This document shows, piece after piece, positions 56,794 through 64,000 of a stretch of DNA of 64,000 nucleotides (position 1 is the first letter of the stretch; every line of letters starts with the position of its first letter). The DNA comes from JAXLYX01 sp046351215 (lineage in GTDB: Bacteria > Myxococcota_A > Polyangia > Polyangiales > Houyiibacteriaceae): NCBI GenBank assembly GCA_046351215.1, contig JAXLYX010000006.1, positions 558,001 through 622,000 on the forward strand. The letters run 5' to 3'. A program made the translations under genes and the position numbers. Under the pieces are notes generated by a model, which worked only from the letters and a program-made list of their open reading frames with translations, did no database searches and was not told the origin of the DNA.

Positions 56794-57201
56794 ATGCCTC
56801 AGTCGAGCATCATCCACGGTCGCTTCTACGGGACGGGTCGTCGCAAGACGGCGGTCGCCCGCGTGTTCCTCAAGGCCGGTGAGGGCAAGTTCACGATCAA
56901 CGGTCGGACCTTCGCGGACTACTTCCCGCGCGAGACCCTCCGCATGATCATCGAGCAGCCGTTCGTCCTCCTCTCGAAGGCGGGCTCGTTCGACGTCGAC
57001 GTGAACGTCGCCGGCGGCGGCATCGCCGCTCAGGCCGAGGCCGTTCGTCACGGCATCTCGCGCGCCCTCCTCGAGGTCGACGCCGAGAACCGCAGCCCGC
57101 TCAAGCGCGCTGGCTTCCTGACCCGCGACTCGCGCCAGAAGGAGCGTAAGAAGCCCGGTCAGCCCGGTGCTCGCAAGCGCTTCCAGTTCTCGAAGCGCTG
57201 A
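56794..57201 (+). CDS. rpsI: 30S ribosomal protein S9
   Basis: 135 residues. YGTGRRKTAVARVFLK near 10-25, GKFTINGRTFADYF, VAGGGIAAQAEAVRHGIS and the basic tail GARKRFQFSKR are typical; the final lysine-arginine tail reaches toward the P-site tRNA. GAGAAG lies before the ATG. Ends before a clear terminator. Confidence 0.97.
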   Translation: MPQSSIIHGRFYGTGRRKTAVARVFLKAGEGKFTINGRTFADYFPRETLRMIIEQPFVLLSKAGSFDVDVNVAGGGIAAQAEAVRHGISRALLEVDAENRSPLKRAGFLTRDSRQKERKKPGQPGARKRFQFSKR

Positions 57202-57226
57202 TCGCAGGACGAGCGAATCACCCACC

Positions 57227-57267
57227 GGGCCGCAGCGTTCCCTCGCTGGCGGCCCTTCGCTTTTCTC
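57227..57267 (+). terminator. Intrinsic terminator after rpsI
   Basis: Arms GGGCCGC-AGCG and CGCT-G-GCGGCCC close a six-base loop (57227-57255), followed by TTCGCTTTTCTC. It has the strongest stem plus T-run in the window. Confidence 0.85.
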
Positions 57268-57317
57268 GGCCGTGCGCACGGGCGCCGTCCGGGCTCGGGA
57301 CTCCCGAGGAGGTTCGC

Positions 57318-58370
57318 ATGGCGGGAACGAAGATCAGGGTCGCGGTCGTCGGAGCGACGGGCTACACGGGCGCCGAGCTCATGCGCCTGCTCCTCGGCCA
57401 TTCCGGCGTCGAGGTCGTGTCGCTCGTCGGCGCGAGCAAGGCGGGGCAGAAGGTCTCGGACGTCCTCCCGAACCTCGCGGGCATCGTCGAGGGCAACGTC
57501 GCCCCCTTCGATGCCGACGCGATCGCGAAGACGGCCGATGCGGCCTTCTGCGCGCTCCCGCACGGGGCGAGCGCCGGCATCGTCTCGGCGCTCCGCGATC
57601 GGGGGCTCGTGGTCCTCGATCTCTCGGCCGACTTCCGACTCGCGGATCCCGCCGTCTACGCGGAGTGGTACGGCAAGCACGAGGCGCCCGAGCGCTTCGG
57701 GCAGGGCGTGTACGGCCTCGTCGAGCTGCACCGCGACGAGCTCCGGAACGCCGATCTCGTCGCGGTTCCGGGCTGCTACCCGACGGCGAGCACGCTCGCG
57801 CTCGCGCCTCTCCTCGCGAACGGCCTCGTCTCGCCGAAGGGCCTCGTCGTCGACGCCAAGAGCGGCGTGTCGGGCGCCGGCCGCACGCCGACGCCGACGA
57901 CGCACCTCCCGGAGACGGCCGAGGGGTTCCGCGCCTACAAGCTCGCGAGCCATCGGCACACGCCCGAGATCGAGCAGGAGCTCGGGCGCGTGGCGGGGCA
58001 GCCGATCCGCCTGCTCTTCACGCCCCACCTCGTGCCGATGACGCGCGGCATCCTCTCGACCTGCTACGCGGAGCTCGTCGATCCGTCGACGACGGCCGAG
58101 GCCTGCACCGAGGCCGCGCGCGCCCTCTACGCGGGCTCGCCGAGCGTCCACGTGCTCGAGCCCGGGCGGTCGCCCGACACCCTCTGGGTGCGTGGCTCGA
58201 ACCGCGTCCACCTCAGCTACACGGTCGACAAGCGCACGAGCCGGGTGATCGCCATGAGCGCGATCGACAACCTGGTGAAGGGTGCGGCCGGCCAGGCGGT
58301 GCAGGCGTTCAACGTCCGTTTCGGCCTCGACGAGGGCGAGGGACTCCGGGCGCCCGCGATGTGGCCGTGA
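57318..58370 (+). CDS. argC: N-acetyl-gamma-glutamyl-phosphate reductase
   Basis: 350 residues. ArgC reduces N-acetylglutamyl phosphate with NADPH in the third step of arginine synthesis. The NADPH loop VVGATGYTGAELMRLL is near 10-25. The catalytic Cys153 is in VPGCYPTAS, the type with a single Cys before YPT. GVSGAGRTPTP and HRHTPEIEQEL follow. GGAGG lies before the ATG. Other arg genes are not in the window. The stop overlaps the start of a phosphoesterase gene by four bases (GTGA). Confidence 0.96.
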   Translation: MAGTKIRVAVVGATGYTGAELMRLLLGHSGVEVVSLVGASKAGQKVSDVLPNLAGIVEGNVAPFDADAIAKTADAAFCALPHGASAGIVSALRDRGLVVLDLSADFRLADPAVYAEWYGKHEAPERFGQGVYGLVELHRDELRNADLVAVPGCYPTASTLALAPLLANGLVSPKGLVVDAKSGVSGAGRTPTPTTHLPETAEGFRAYKLASHRHTPEIEQELGRVAGQPIRLLFTPHLVPMTRGILSTCYAELVDPSTTAEACTEAARALYAGSPSVHVLEPGRSPDTLWVRGSNRVHLSYTVDKRTSRVIAMSAIDNLVKGAAGQAVQAFNVRFGLDEGEGLRAPAMWP

Positions 58371-59293
58371 TCCGGGTCCTGCACTTCAGCGATCTCCACC
58401 TCGAGGACGGCTTCGCGGGGGAGCCGACGGGAGCCTTCCTCAACAAGCGGCTCGTCGGCCTCCTGAACCTCAAGCTCCGGCGCGCCGCCCACTTCCGCGG
58501 CGCGCGGGAGAAGGTCGAGGCCCTCGCGGCCTTCGCCGAGCGCGAGGCGATCGATCTCGCCCTCTGCACGGGGGACTACACGGCGCTCGGGACGGAGTCG
58601 GAGCTCGCCTTCGCGCGGGGCGTGATCGACCCCTTCACGAAGGCGCCGCGCGGCTTCGTGACCCTCGCGGGCAACCACGATCTCTACGTCGAGGACACCG
58701 TCCTCGCGGGCCGTTTCGAGCGGCACTTCGGCGCGTTCCTCCACACGGAGCGCCCCGAGCTCTCGGTCGACGGACGCTTCCCGATCGTCCGTTTCCCCGC
58801 GGACGGCGTCGCGGTGGTCGCGCTCGAGAGCTCGCGCGTGAACCCGGCGCCGCACGTCTCGAGCGGGCGGGTGCCCGACGCCCAGATCGAGGCGCTCGAG
58901 CGCATCCTCGCGCTCCCCGAGCTCGAGGACCGCTTCGTCTTCGTGATGACGCACTACGCGCCGCGCCTCTGGAACGGGCGCCCCGATTCGACGCTCCACG
59001 GTCTCGAGAACGCCGATGCGCTGCTCCGCGCGCTGCGCGGGCTCCGCTTCGGCGCCTTGCTCTTCGGCCACGTGCACCATCGCTACCACCTCCACGAGGC
59101 GGAGCACTCGGTGCCGCTCTTCTGCGCCGGCTCGGCGACCTACCGCGATCGCGAGGGCGCCTGGCTCTTCGAGCTGGGCGAGGAGACCGCCGTCGCGATG
59201 CCGCTCGGTTTCGAGCGCGGCGAGTGGGTCGCGGAGCGAGGGAAGGCGATCGCGCTCCGGCCCCGTGGACCGGGCGCGTCGCTCACGCCATGA
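58367..59293 (+). CDS. Calcineurin-like metallophosphoesterase
   Basis: 308 residues from the overlapping GTG, no signal peptide. The five metal motifs are visible: HFSDLHLE near 6-13, LCTGDYTA, VTLAGNHDLY, FVMTHYAPR and LLFGHVHHRY. Close to the 3',5'-cyclic AMP phosphodiesterase/DNA-repair exonuclease-like group, but with no extra domain to choose between them. Translationally coupled to argC. Its 3' end overlaps the convergent PilZ gene by 11 bases. Confidence 0.9.
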   Translation: MIRVLHFSDLHLEDGFAGEPTGAFLNKRLVGLLNLKLRRAAHFRGAREKVEALAAFAEREAIDLALCTGDYTALGTESELAFARGVIDPFTKAPRGFVTLAGNHDLYVEDTVLAGRFERHFGAFLHTERPELSVDGRFPIVRFPADGVAVVALESSRVNPAPHVSSGRVPDAQIEALERILALPELEDRFVFVMTHYAPRLWNGRPDSTLHGLENADALLRALRGLRFGALLFGHVHHRYHLHEAEHSVPLFCAGSATYRDREGAWLFELGEETAVAMPLGFERGEWVAERGKAIALRPRGPGASLTP

Positions 59294-59882
59294 ACCGGTA
59301 GGCGGGACGCGGTGCCGTGACCATCGGGGCGAGGCTCTCGAACTCGATGGCCTCCACCTCGATCGCGACCGGCTCGAGCATCTCGTAGCTGCACACGTAG
59401 TCGCCGTGATCCTCTTCCCAGGACACGAGCGAGTCGACCCAGCAGGTCTCCTGCGCCGTCGGCTTCGACGGGCGCGCGCGCATCGCGCGGGCGGGCGTCG
59501 CGTGGACCTTCGGCGGGATGCGGGGAGGGAGCCCGGCGAGGCAGCTCGCGAGCTCCGCGCGCTCCACCGGGCCGAGATCGAGGAACTCGAGCCCCATCCC
59601 GACGGGATGGAGATCCGAGGCCCGACGGCCGAGACCGACCCGGGCGACGCGCGCCCGCAGGCACCAGGTCCCGGTCGAGTGGGGCGGCGTGAAGGTCACC
59701 GTGACCGAGTCCCCGACGTCGAGCGGGAGCGGGGTGTCGACGAATGCCCCGAGCGGCGAGAGGTCCGAGAGCACGAAGGGGACGGCCTCGTCGAAGACGT
59801 CCGAGTCCAGCTCGCAGCGAAGGGAAACGGCGCGGCGGAGCGTTTTCCGGTCCCCCTTGAGGATGTCGACGGTCGAGAGCAT
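59283..59882 (-). CDS. PilZ-domain protein, two-part
   Basis: 199 residues from ATG 59882, which has a perfect AGGAGG. Residues about 10-115 are a PilZ domain: LRRAVSLRCELD holds several arginines at the c-di-GMP site and FVLSDLSPLGAFV carries DxSxxG. Residues about 135-199 (TCWVDSLVSWEEDHGDYVCS) form a short unknown domain with two cysteines. Probably binds c-di-GMP, although the RxxxR spacing is not exact. It lies 88 bases from a second PilZ gene on the same strand. Confidence 0.85.
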   Translation of the reverse strand: MLSTVDILKGDRKTLRRAVSLRCELDSDVFDEAVPFVLSDLSPLGAFVDTPLPLDVGDSVTVTFTPPHSTGTWCLRARVARVGLGRRASDLHPVGMGLEFLDLGPVERAELASCLAGLPPRIPPKVHATPARAMRARPSKPTAQETCWVDSLVSWEEDHGDYVCSYEMLEPVAIEVEAIEFESLAPMVTAPRPAYRFMA

Positions 59883-59970
59883 GAGGCCTCCTGCGACCGA
59901 CGGTACGTTCGACACCTACATGGACGCCAATTATCGACACGAGCCCGTCGGGCCCCGCCGGCTTCGCGCC

Positions 59971-60369
59971 TCAGTTGGCTGGCTCGCCGACCAGGTACGC
60001 GACGGTCCGGACGAGCTCGACGACCGACTCCCGGTTCTCCGGGGTGAGGTTCACGAACTGGATGCCCATGCCGGGATTCAGATCGTGACCGTCGTGTCGA
60101 GCGGCGTTCACCCACATCACGACCCCCTCGAGGCAGAGCCGCTCGTCTTCGCTCGGACCGAAGCGGAGGGTGAGCACGGTCCCGATCGGGAGAGGGCTCT
60201 CCGTCCGGATGAAGATGCCCATCTCGCTGATGTTCGCGAGGTAGGAGAAGAGGAACGTGTCGCCGTCGCCGTAGTCGACGGCGATCGATTCGGCGGGGTA
60301 CCGCGCATACTCGCGGCGATCTGCCGGCTTCCCCCGATGGCCGTCGTCGCTCACGTGGATCCTCGTCAC
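59971..60369 (-). CDS. Single-domain PilZ protein with canonical c-di-GMP motifs
   Basis: 132 residues from GTG 60369, GAGG upstream. The binding motifs are textbook: RREYARYP gives RxxxR and YLANISEMGIFI gives NxSxxG. PNPGMGIQFVNLTPENRES-like features of the M. xanthus PilZ group are present (GMGIQFVNLT near 100). It should be a simple c-di-GMP adaptor protein. It starts five bases after the stop of the large glycosyltransferase gene, so its output may be tied to that operon. Confidence 0.9.
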   Translation of the reverse strand: MTRIHVSDDGHRGKPADRREYARYPAESIAVDYGDGDTFLFSYLANISEMGIFIRTESPLPIGTVLTLRFGPSEDERLCLEGVVMWVNAARHDGHDLNPGMGIQFVNLTPENRESVVELVRTVAYLVGEPAN

Positions 60370-60374
60370 GCGTT

Positions 60375-62738
60375 CTACCTCACGTGGAGCCGCCCTGCGA
60401 CGACTCGATTCGCTCCGTCCTGCTGACCTTCAGTGACCGGCAGGCGTGTCTCCCCCGAGAAGAAGCCGAGGAACATGGTGTAGGACCCGGGACGGAAATT
60501 CGAGGGGACCGTCAGCTCCTGACGATCGACGATGATGTCGCCCGGGGTCCATTGCGCGAGCGGGACGAGGCCGTTCGCCGGCACGTGATCGCCGTTCAGG
60601 CGCAGGCCGAAGCCGTCGATGTGCAGGAAGACCTGGTAGCCGAAGGGGCCCTCGGCGAGCGCGCGGTAGTACCAGGTGATGGCGAAGCTCTCGCCGGCCC
60701 CGACGTAGTCCCGATGCGGGAGCTCGAGGTCGTAGCCGATCAGCTCGATCTGCGTGCCGAAGCGCGCGTGCGAAGGGAAGCGCGGCGTCGGGGCCGTGCG
60801 GCGCACCGCGAGCGCGATCGGGTTCTGGTCCGTCCGCCCCCGGATGGCCGTGTTGGTCACGAGGAGCACGCGGGCGCTCCGCGCGTCCGCGACGAAGAGG
60901 TGCCGCTGGCTCTGGATGCGGAACGCCTGATCCGTCGGCATCAGGTCCTCGCGCGGGATCACCGCCCAGCGTCGACCCGTGCCGAGCAGGTGCTGCACGA
61001 CTTCCGGCTGCGAGGCGATCACGTCCACGGGGCCGTGGGCGTAGTACGGAGCGGCGCGCGTTCCGAGCCGGAAGACGGCGAGACGATCGTTCGGCGCCCG
61101 GAGCGCGTTGTAGGTCTCGTAGACCTCGCGGGGCGAGAAGTCCGCACCGAGCCTCGGGAGGAAGCCCGCCTGCACGTAGAGGCCGAAGGCGAGACCCGCC
61201 ACCATGGCCGGCGCGAGCCGCGCGTCGCGGAGCTCCGAGAAGAGGGCGAGGACCTTGGGGCCGGCGACGACGACGCCGACGAGGGCGAGCTCCACCGGGA
61301 CGATCGCGCGGAGCGCGCGGATCGCCAGCGAAGGCAGCGGAAGGGCGTCGCCGAGGAGGAGGGCGGCCACCGAAGCGAGGTTCAGGGCCACGAGGACGAC
61401 GCCGAGCGCGACGAGGGCGAAGCGGAACGCCGAGCCGAGCGCATCGAAGCGCGCCCTGAGGCGTCGCTCGGGGGCGCCGGGCGCGGGGGCCGCGTCCGAA
61501 TCGCCCCGCGGCGTGGGGGAAGCGACGAGGCCGAGCGCTGCGAGCCCCGCGAAGCCGAGCATGGTCGCCGCCCAGGCGCCGCGGGGGTGGAAGGTGTCGG
61601 GGACCGCGAGGCCCGGCACCGGGAGCCCCGAGAGCGGGCTCGACGGGTAGATCGCGTAGTCGCGGAAGAGCAGGCCGACGACCAGCGCCACGAAGACCGC
61701 GGCCGCGCGCGCGGGCGCGGTCGAGCGCTCGATGGCCCGCGCATAGCCCGCGACGAGCACCGCGAGCGGTGCGACGGCGAGGTACGCCGGCGTCCCGTAG
61801 CGCGAGCCGAACACCATGCCCGCGGCGTAGGCGAAGGCGATCCACGCGACGAGGACGAGCTCGATCGCCCGCACGTCGCGGTCGTCGTCGTCCTCGCCCG
61901 CGGGCGTCGAGAGCGCGCGGGCGCTCGCGAGCAGGGCGAGGGGGCTGTACGGGGCGAACGAGAGGAAGAGGGTGGAGAGGCCGGACTCGAACGAGGGAGG
62001 GTTCCCTCCGCGCGGGACGCCGCCGAGCAGGGCGCGGTACTCCGCGCGATCCGCGAGGACGGCCGAGGCCACGAGCGCGAGGAGGCCGAGGGCGAGCGTG
62101 ACGACGAGTCCCTCGACGAGGGGCTTCGACTCGCGCGGGCGGAGGAGACGGCCGTCGACGAGGAGGACGGAGGCCACGGCGAGCAGGGGTGGCAGGGCGC
62201 CGACGAGCACGCCGCGCACGGAGGCGGCGAGCGCGATCGCGAAGGGAAGGGCGACGAGCGCCGCGAGTCGGACGGCGCGAGCACGCCCTTCGTTCCCGCG
62301 TGGGAACGACGCCTCGATCGCGAGGAGCCCGACGAGGGCCTGCGCCGCCATCGCGTCGGATTCACCGAGCATCGAGCGCGAGTTCGCGAGGAGCAGAGGC
62401 GTCGTCGCGGCCACGATCGCGGCGTAGGCCGCTCCGCGACCGTCGCTCGTCCGACGCGCGAGGCCCATCGCGATCGACACGACGAAGAGGCCGGCGATCG
62501 CGAGGGGCAGGCGACCCGACCATTCGTTGCGGCCGAAGACGTCGAGCCCGAGCGCGACGAGCGAGTCCGCGAGCGGAGGTCGCTCGACGACCGCGGCGTT
62601 CGAGCCGATCCGCACGGCGACGTCGAGCTCCCAGGGATCCCAGATGCCGGATGCGGTGAGCCCGGTGAGCAGGAGCAGTGCGGCCGCGAGGAACGCGACG
62701 AGGGGCACGGCACGTGCGATGGGGCGGACCGTTTCCAT
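60375..62738 (-). CDS. PMT/ArnT-like (GT39/GT83) integral membrane glycosyltransferase
   Basis: 787 residues from ATG 62738. About twelve to fourteen membrane helices occupy residues 1-510. The GT-C active-site loop is early: GIWDPWELDVAVRIGSNAAV near 32-51, with Asp and Glu. ANSRSMLGESDAMAAQALVG is the second loop. The C-terminal 270 residues are a periplasmic domain with beta-sandwich character (FAITWYYRALAEGPFGYQVF, GSYTMFLGFFSGETRLP). Such enzymes use lipid-linked sugars to decorate lipid A, glycans or proteins. A shared operon with M23 peptidase and PilZ genes suggests envelope work. Confidence 0.85.
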   Translation of the reverse strand: METVRPIARAVPLVAFLAAALLLLTGLTASGIWDPWELDVAVRIGSNAAVVERPPLADSLVALGLDVFGRNEWSGRLPLAIAGLFVVSIAMGLARRTSDGRGAAYAAIVAATTPLLLANSRSMLGESDAMAAQALVGLLAIEASFPRGNEGRARAVRLAALVALPFAIALAASVRGVLVGALPPLLAVASVLLVDGRLLRPRESKPLVEGLVVTLALGLLALVASAVLADRAEYRALLGGVPRGGNPPSFESGLSTLFLSFAPYSPLALLASARALSTPAGEDDDDRDVRAIELVLVAWIAFAYAAGMVFGSRYGTPAYLAVAPLAVLVAGYARAIERSTAPARAAAVFVALVVGLLFRDYAIYPSSPLSGLPVPGLAVPDTFHPRGAWAATMLGFAGLAALGLVASPTPRGDSDAAPAPGAPERRLRARFDALGSAFRFALVALGVVLVALNLASVAALLLGDALPLPSLAIRALRAIVPVELALVGVVVAGPKVLALFSELRDARLAPAMVAGLAFGLYVQAGFLPRLGADFSPREVYETYNALRAPNDRLAVFRLGTRAAPYYAHGPVDVIASQPEVVQHLLGTGRRWAVIPREDLMPTDQAFRIQSQRHLFVADARSARVLLVTNTAIRGRTDQNPIALAVRRTAPTPRFPSHARFGTQIELIGYDLELPHRDYVGAGESFAITWYYRALAEGPFGYQVFLHIDGFGLRLNGDHVPANGLVPLAQWTPGDIIVDRQELTVPSNFRPGSYTMFLGFFSGETRLPVTEGQQDGANRVVAGRLHVR

Positions 62739-62790
62739 GGGGCGGCGCGAGCCTAGCAAGAGAGGGAACGCGCGTCGCGGGGAGATGTGG

Positions 62791-64000
62791 TCAGTGGGCG
62801 CCGGCCACGGCCGCCGGTCGCGCCGGCGGCACCGAGCCGAGCGCGGCCGCGAGCATCTCGCGTTGCGCGGTCCGCTGCATCCTCCGGAAATGCGCGAGCT
62901 GCGGCGCCGGGAGCGTGCGTCCCGGACCGTTCAGCACGGCCATCGGATCGACGAACTGACTGCCGTGCTTCAGGCCGAAGTGCAGATGCGGGCCCGTCGA
63001 TCGGCCCGTCGTGCCGACCTGGCCGATCAGCTGACGCTGGTTCACGTGGACGCCCCGCGTGATGCCGGGCTGGATCCGATGGAGGTGGGCGTAGAACGAC
63101 TGGTACCCGCCTCCGTGCGTGATCGCGACGAGGTTGCCGTTCGGACCCTTCGGCCCGGCCCAGGTGACGGTGCCGGCGGCGGCGGCCCACACGGGCGTGC
63201 CGGTCTGCGCCGAGAAATCCACGCCGTTGTGCGGCTGGATGCGCCGGAGGATCGGATGCAGCCGGCGCGGATTGAACGGGGAGGAGAGGTGGTCGTAGCG
63301 GCAGGGCGTGACGAGCCAGCCGCCGTGGAGCTCGCGCCCCTCGACGTCGTAGTACTGGCCCCGCATGCCCGCGGCCTCGAAGAAATAGGCCTCGAGGTGG
63401 CCCGTGCCGCCGCCGTCGTAGATGAGCCCGACCGGCTTCGCGTAGCGCAGGAACTGCCCGTGGATCCGCTCTTCGTCGACGATGACGCGGAACACGTCGC
63501 CCGTGCGCGTGTCGCTGTTGAAGTCCGCGCGTCCCTGGAAGGCCTCGACGAAGGCCGAGACGAGGGAGCTGCCGAGGCCCGCGGCCTCGAGCGAGTCTCC
63601 GAGCGACCCCTGGACGCGGCCCGCGCGGACGAGGCGCACGCGCTCGACCGGGACGTGCACGCGATGACCCCGGAGCACGCCGTTCGTGTCGCGCGTCACC
63701 GCCACGTAGTCGGTGACGCCGGAGCGGTACTCGAAGCGCACGAGCTTCCGGGCGGCGTCGCGCTCCACGACGAGCTGGTGCTCGGGGCGACAGCGGCGGA
63801 AGTCGAGCACGCCGTTCAAGGCCTGCTCGAGCGCCGCAGCCTCGGCCGCCGAGAGGCCGGCATTCGTCAGCGCCGAGCGGAACGCGGGCGAGTTTCCGAA
63901 CCGACTCGACGTGCGCGTGGCGGCGCCCTCGGTGACGGGGCGACCCGCGTCGGGGCCCGCATGCTCGCCCGGCGCTTCCACGCGGACGTTGCTCGCCGCC
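62791..64000 (-). CDS. M23-family (LytM) peptidase, 5' end outside the window
   Basis: At least 403 codons; the frame is open up to the right edge, so the GTG at 63981 is probably not the true start. The C-terminal LytM domain has RLHPILRRIQPHNGVDFSAQ (His and Asp zinc ligands), FYAHLHRIQPGI and TGPHLHFGLKHG. The N-terminal 250 residues resemble the SH3-like/OapA-type domains of M23 endopeptidases such as MepM (EHQLVVERDAARKLVRFEYR, GSLGDSLEAAGLGSSLVSAF). These enzymes cut peptidoglycan cross-links. A glycosyltransferase gene follows after 52 bases. The signal peptide is not visible. Confidence 0.88.
   Translation of the reverse strand, partial: AASNVRVEAPGEHAGPDAGRPVTEGAATRTSSRFGNSPAFRSALTNAGLSAAEAAALEQALNGVLDFRRCRPEHQLVVERDAARKLVRFEYRSGVTDYVAVTRDTNGVLRGHRVHVPVERVRLVRAGRVQGSLGDSLEAAGLGSSLVSAFVEAFQGRADFNSDTRTGDVFRVIVDEERIHGQFLRYAKPVGLIYDGGGTGHLEAYFFEAAGMRGQYYDVEGRELHGGWLVTPCRYDHLSSPFNPRRLHPILRRIQPHNGVDFSAQTGTPVWAAAAGTVTWAGPKGPNGNLVAITHGGGYQSFYAHLHRIQPGITRGVHVNQRQLIGQVGTTGRSTGPHLHFGLKHGSQFVDPMAVLNGPGRTLPAPQLAHFRRMQRTAQREMLAAALGSVPPARPAAVAGAH

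Noticed and set aside
60384..62756. 790-codon plus-strand frame opposite the membrane glycosyltransferase
   Set aside because: Translation is Arg/Glu/Asp-rich and featureless, as expected for the complement of a hydrophobic GC-rich gene.
1..64000. tRNA, rRNA, IS elements, prophage or integration sites
   Set aside because: No cloverleaf, rRNA core string, transposase, integrase or terminal inverted repeat was recognised; composition looks even across the window.

Overview
The window is very GC-rich, densely coded DNA with almost no wide gaps. Gene content points to a myxobacterium (Myxococcota, Polyangia-like, perhaps near Sandaracinaceae): AgmX/PglI-type TonB-like C-terminal domains, M. xanthus-style PilZ proteins, many TPR proteins and lipoproteins, a large PilT, and a rpoN-hpf-ptsN-hprK-rapZ-ptsH-ptsI cluster. 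The taxonomic call is inference from families; no rRNA or tRNA gene was seen. About 64 protein genes are called. One is cut at the left edge (purH) and one probably at the right edge (an M23 peptidase).

Layout. 0-4.5 kb: purine genes purH-purD, a PAS-type histidine kinase, a small orphan protein behind a good sigma-70 promoter, and two tandem three-helix membrane proteins. 4.5-16 kb: rluD with a DUF72 gene, an OmpA-type outer-membrane protein with calcium-type repeats, a 1190-residue TPR membrane protein, an AgmX-type lipoprotein coupled to truC, a MopE-like lipoprotein, and a second AgmX-type membrane protein. 16-24 kb: N-formylglutamate amidohydrolase, purF-maf, a HupE-like membrane protein, a kinase with rifampin-phosphotransferase architecture, and a third RluA-type pseudouridine synthase. 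24-36 kb: a TPR protein with a damaged zincin motif, a MepA-like endopeptidase, an RNase HII-like protein, a PilT with an added N-terminal domain, RNase HI, and a manA-glycosyltransferase-deacetylase operon. 36-42.7 kb: a formyltransferase-like gene facing a NUDIX gene, zinc-ribbon membrane proteins, a PilZ protein with a 33-bp tandem repeat, an ABC ATPase and a response-regulator diguanylate cyclase. 42.8-50 kb: rpoN and a complete cytosolic PTS phosphorelay. 50-64 kb: a metallophosphatase operon, a DUF2400 gene overlapping plsB, rplM-rpsI behind a near-consensus promoter, argC coupled to a phosphoesterase, two PilZ proteins, a PMT-type glycosyltransferase and an M23 peptidase.

How the genes work together. 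Three themes stand out. First, c-di-GMP and surface motility: GGDEF regulator, three PilZ proteins, PilT, AgmX-type proteins. Second, envelope building and remodelling: OmpA, MepA, M23, PlsB, ManA, glycosyltransferases, lipoproteins. Third, nitrogen/carbon phosphorelay control: EI, HPr with both His18 and Ser49, HprK, EIIA-Ntr, RapZ, sigma-54. Translational coupling through 4-base start/stop overlaps is common.

The most unusual signal is at gene starts. Many genes lack a Shine-Dalgarno sequence and instead have a TANNNT-like -10 box 6-8 bases before the start codon, as expected for leaderless mRNAs. Two divergent gene pairs, with only 20 and 22 bases between start codons, appear to share one symmetric TATA element that would serve both strands.
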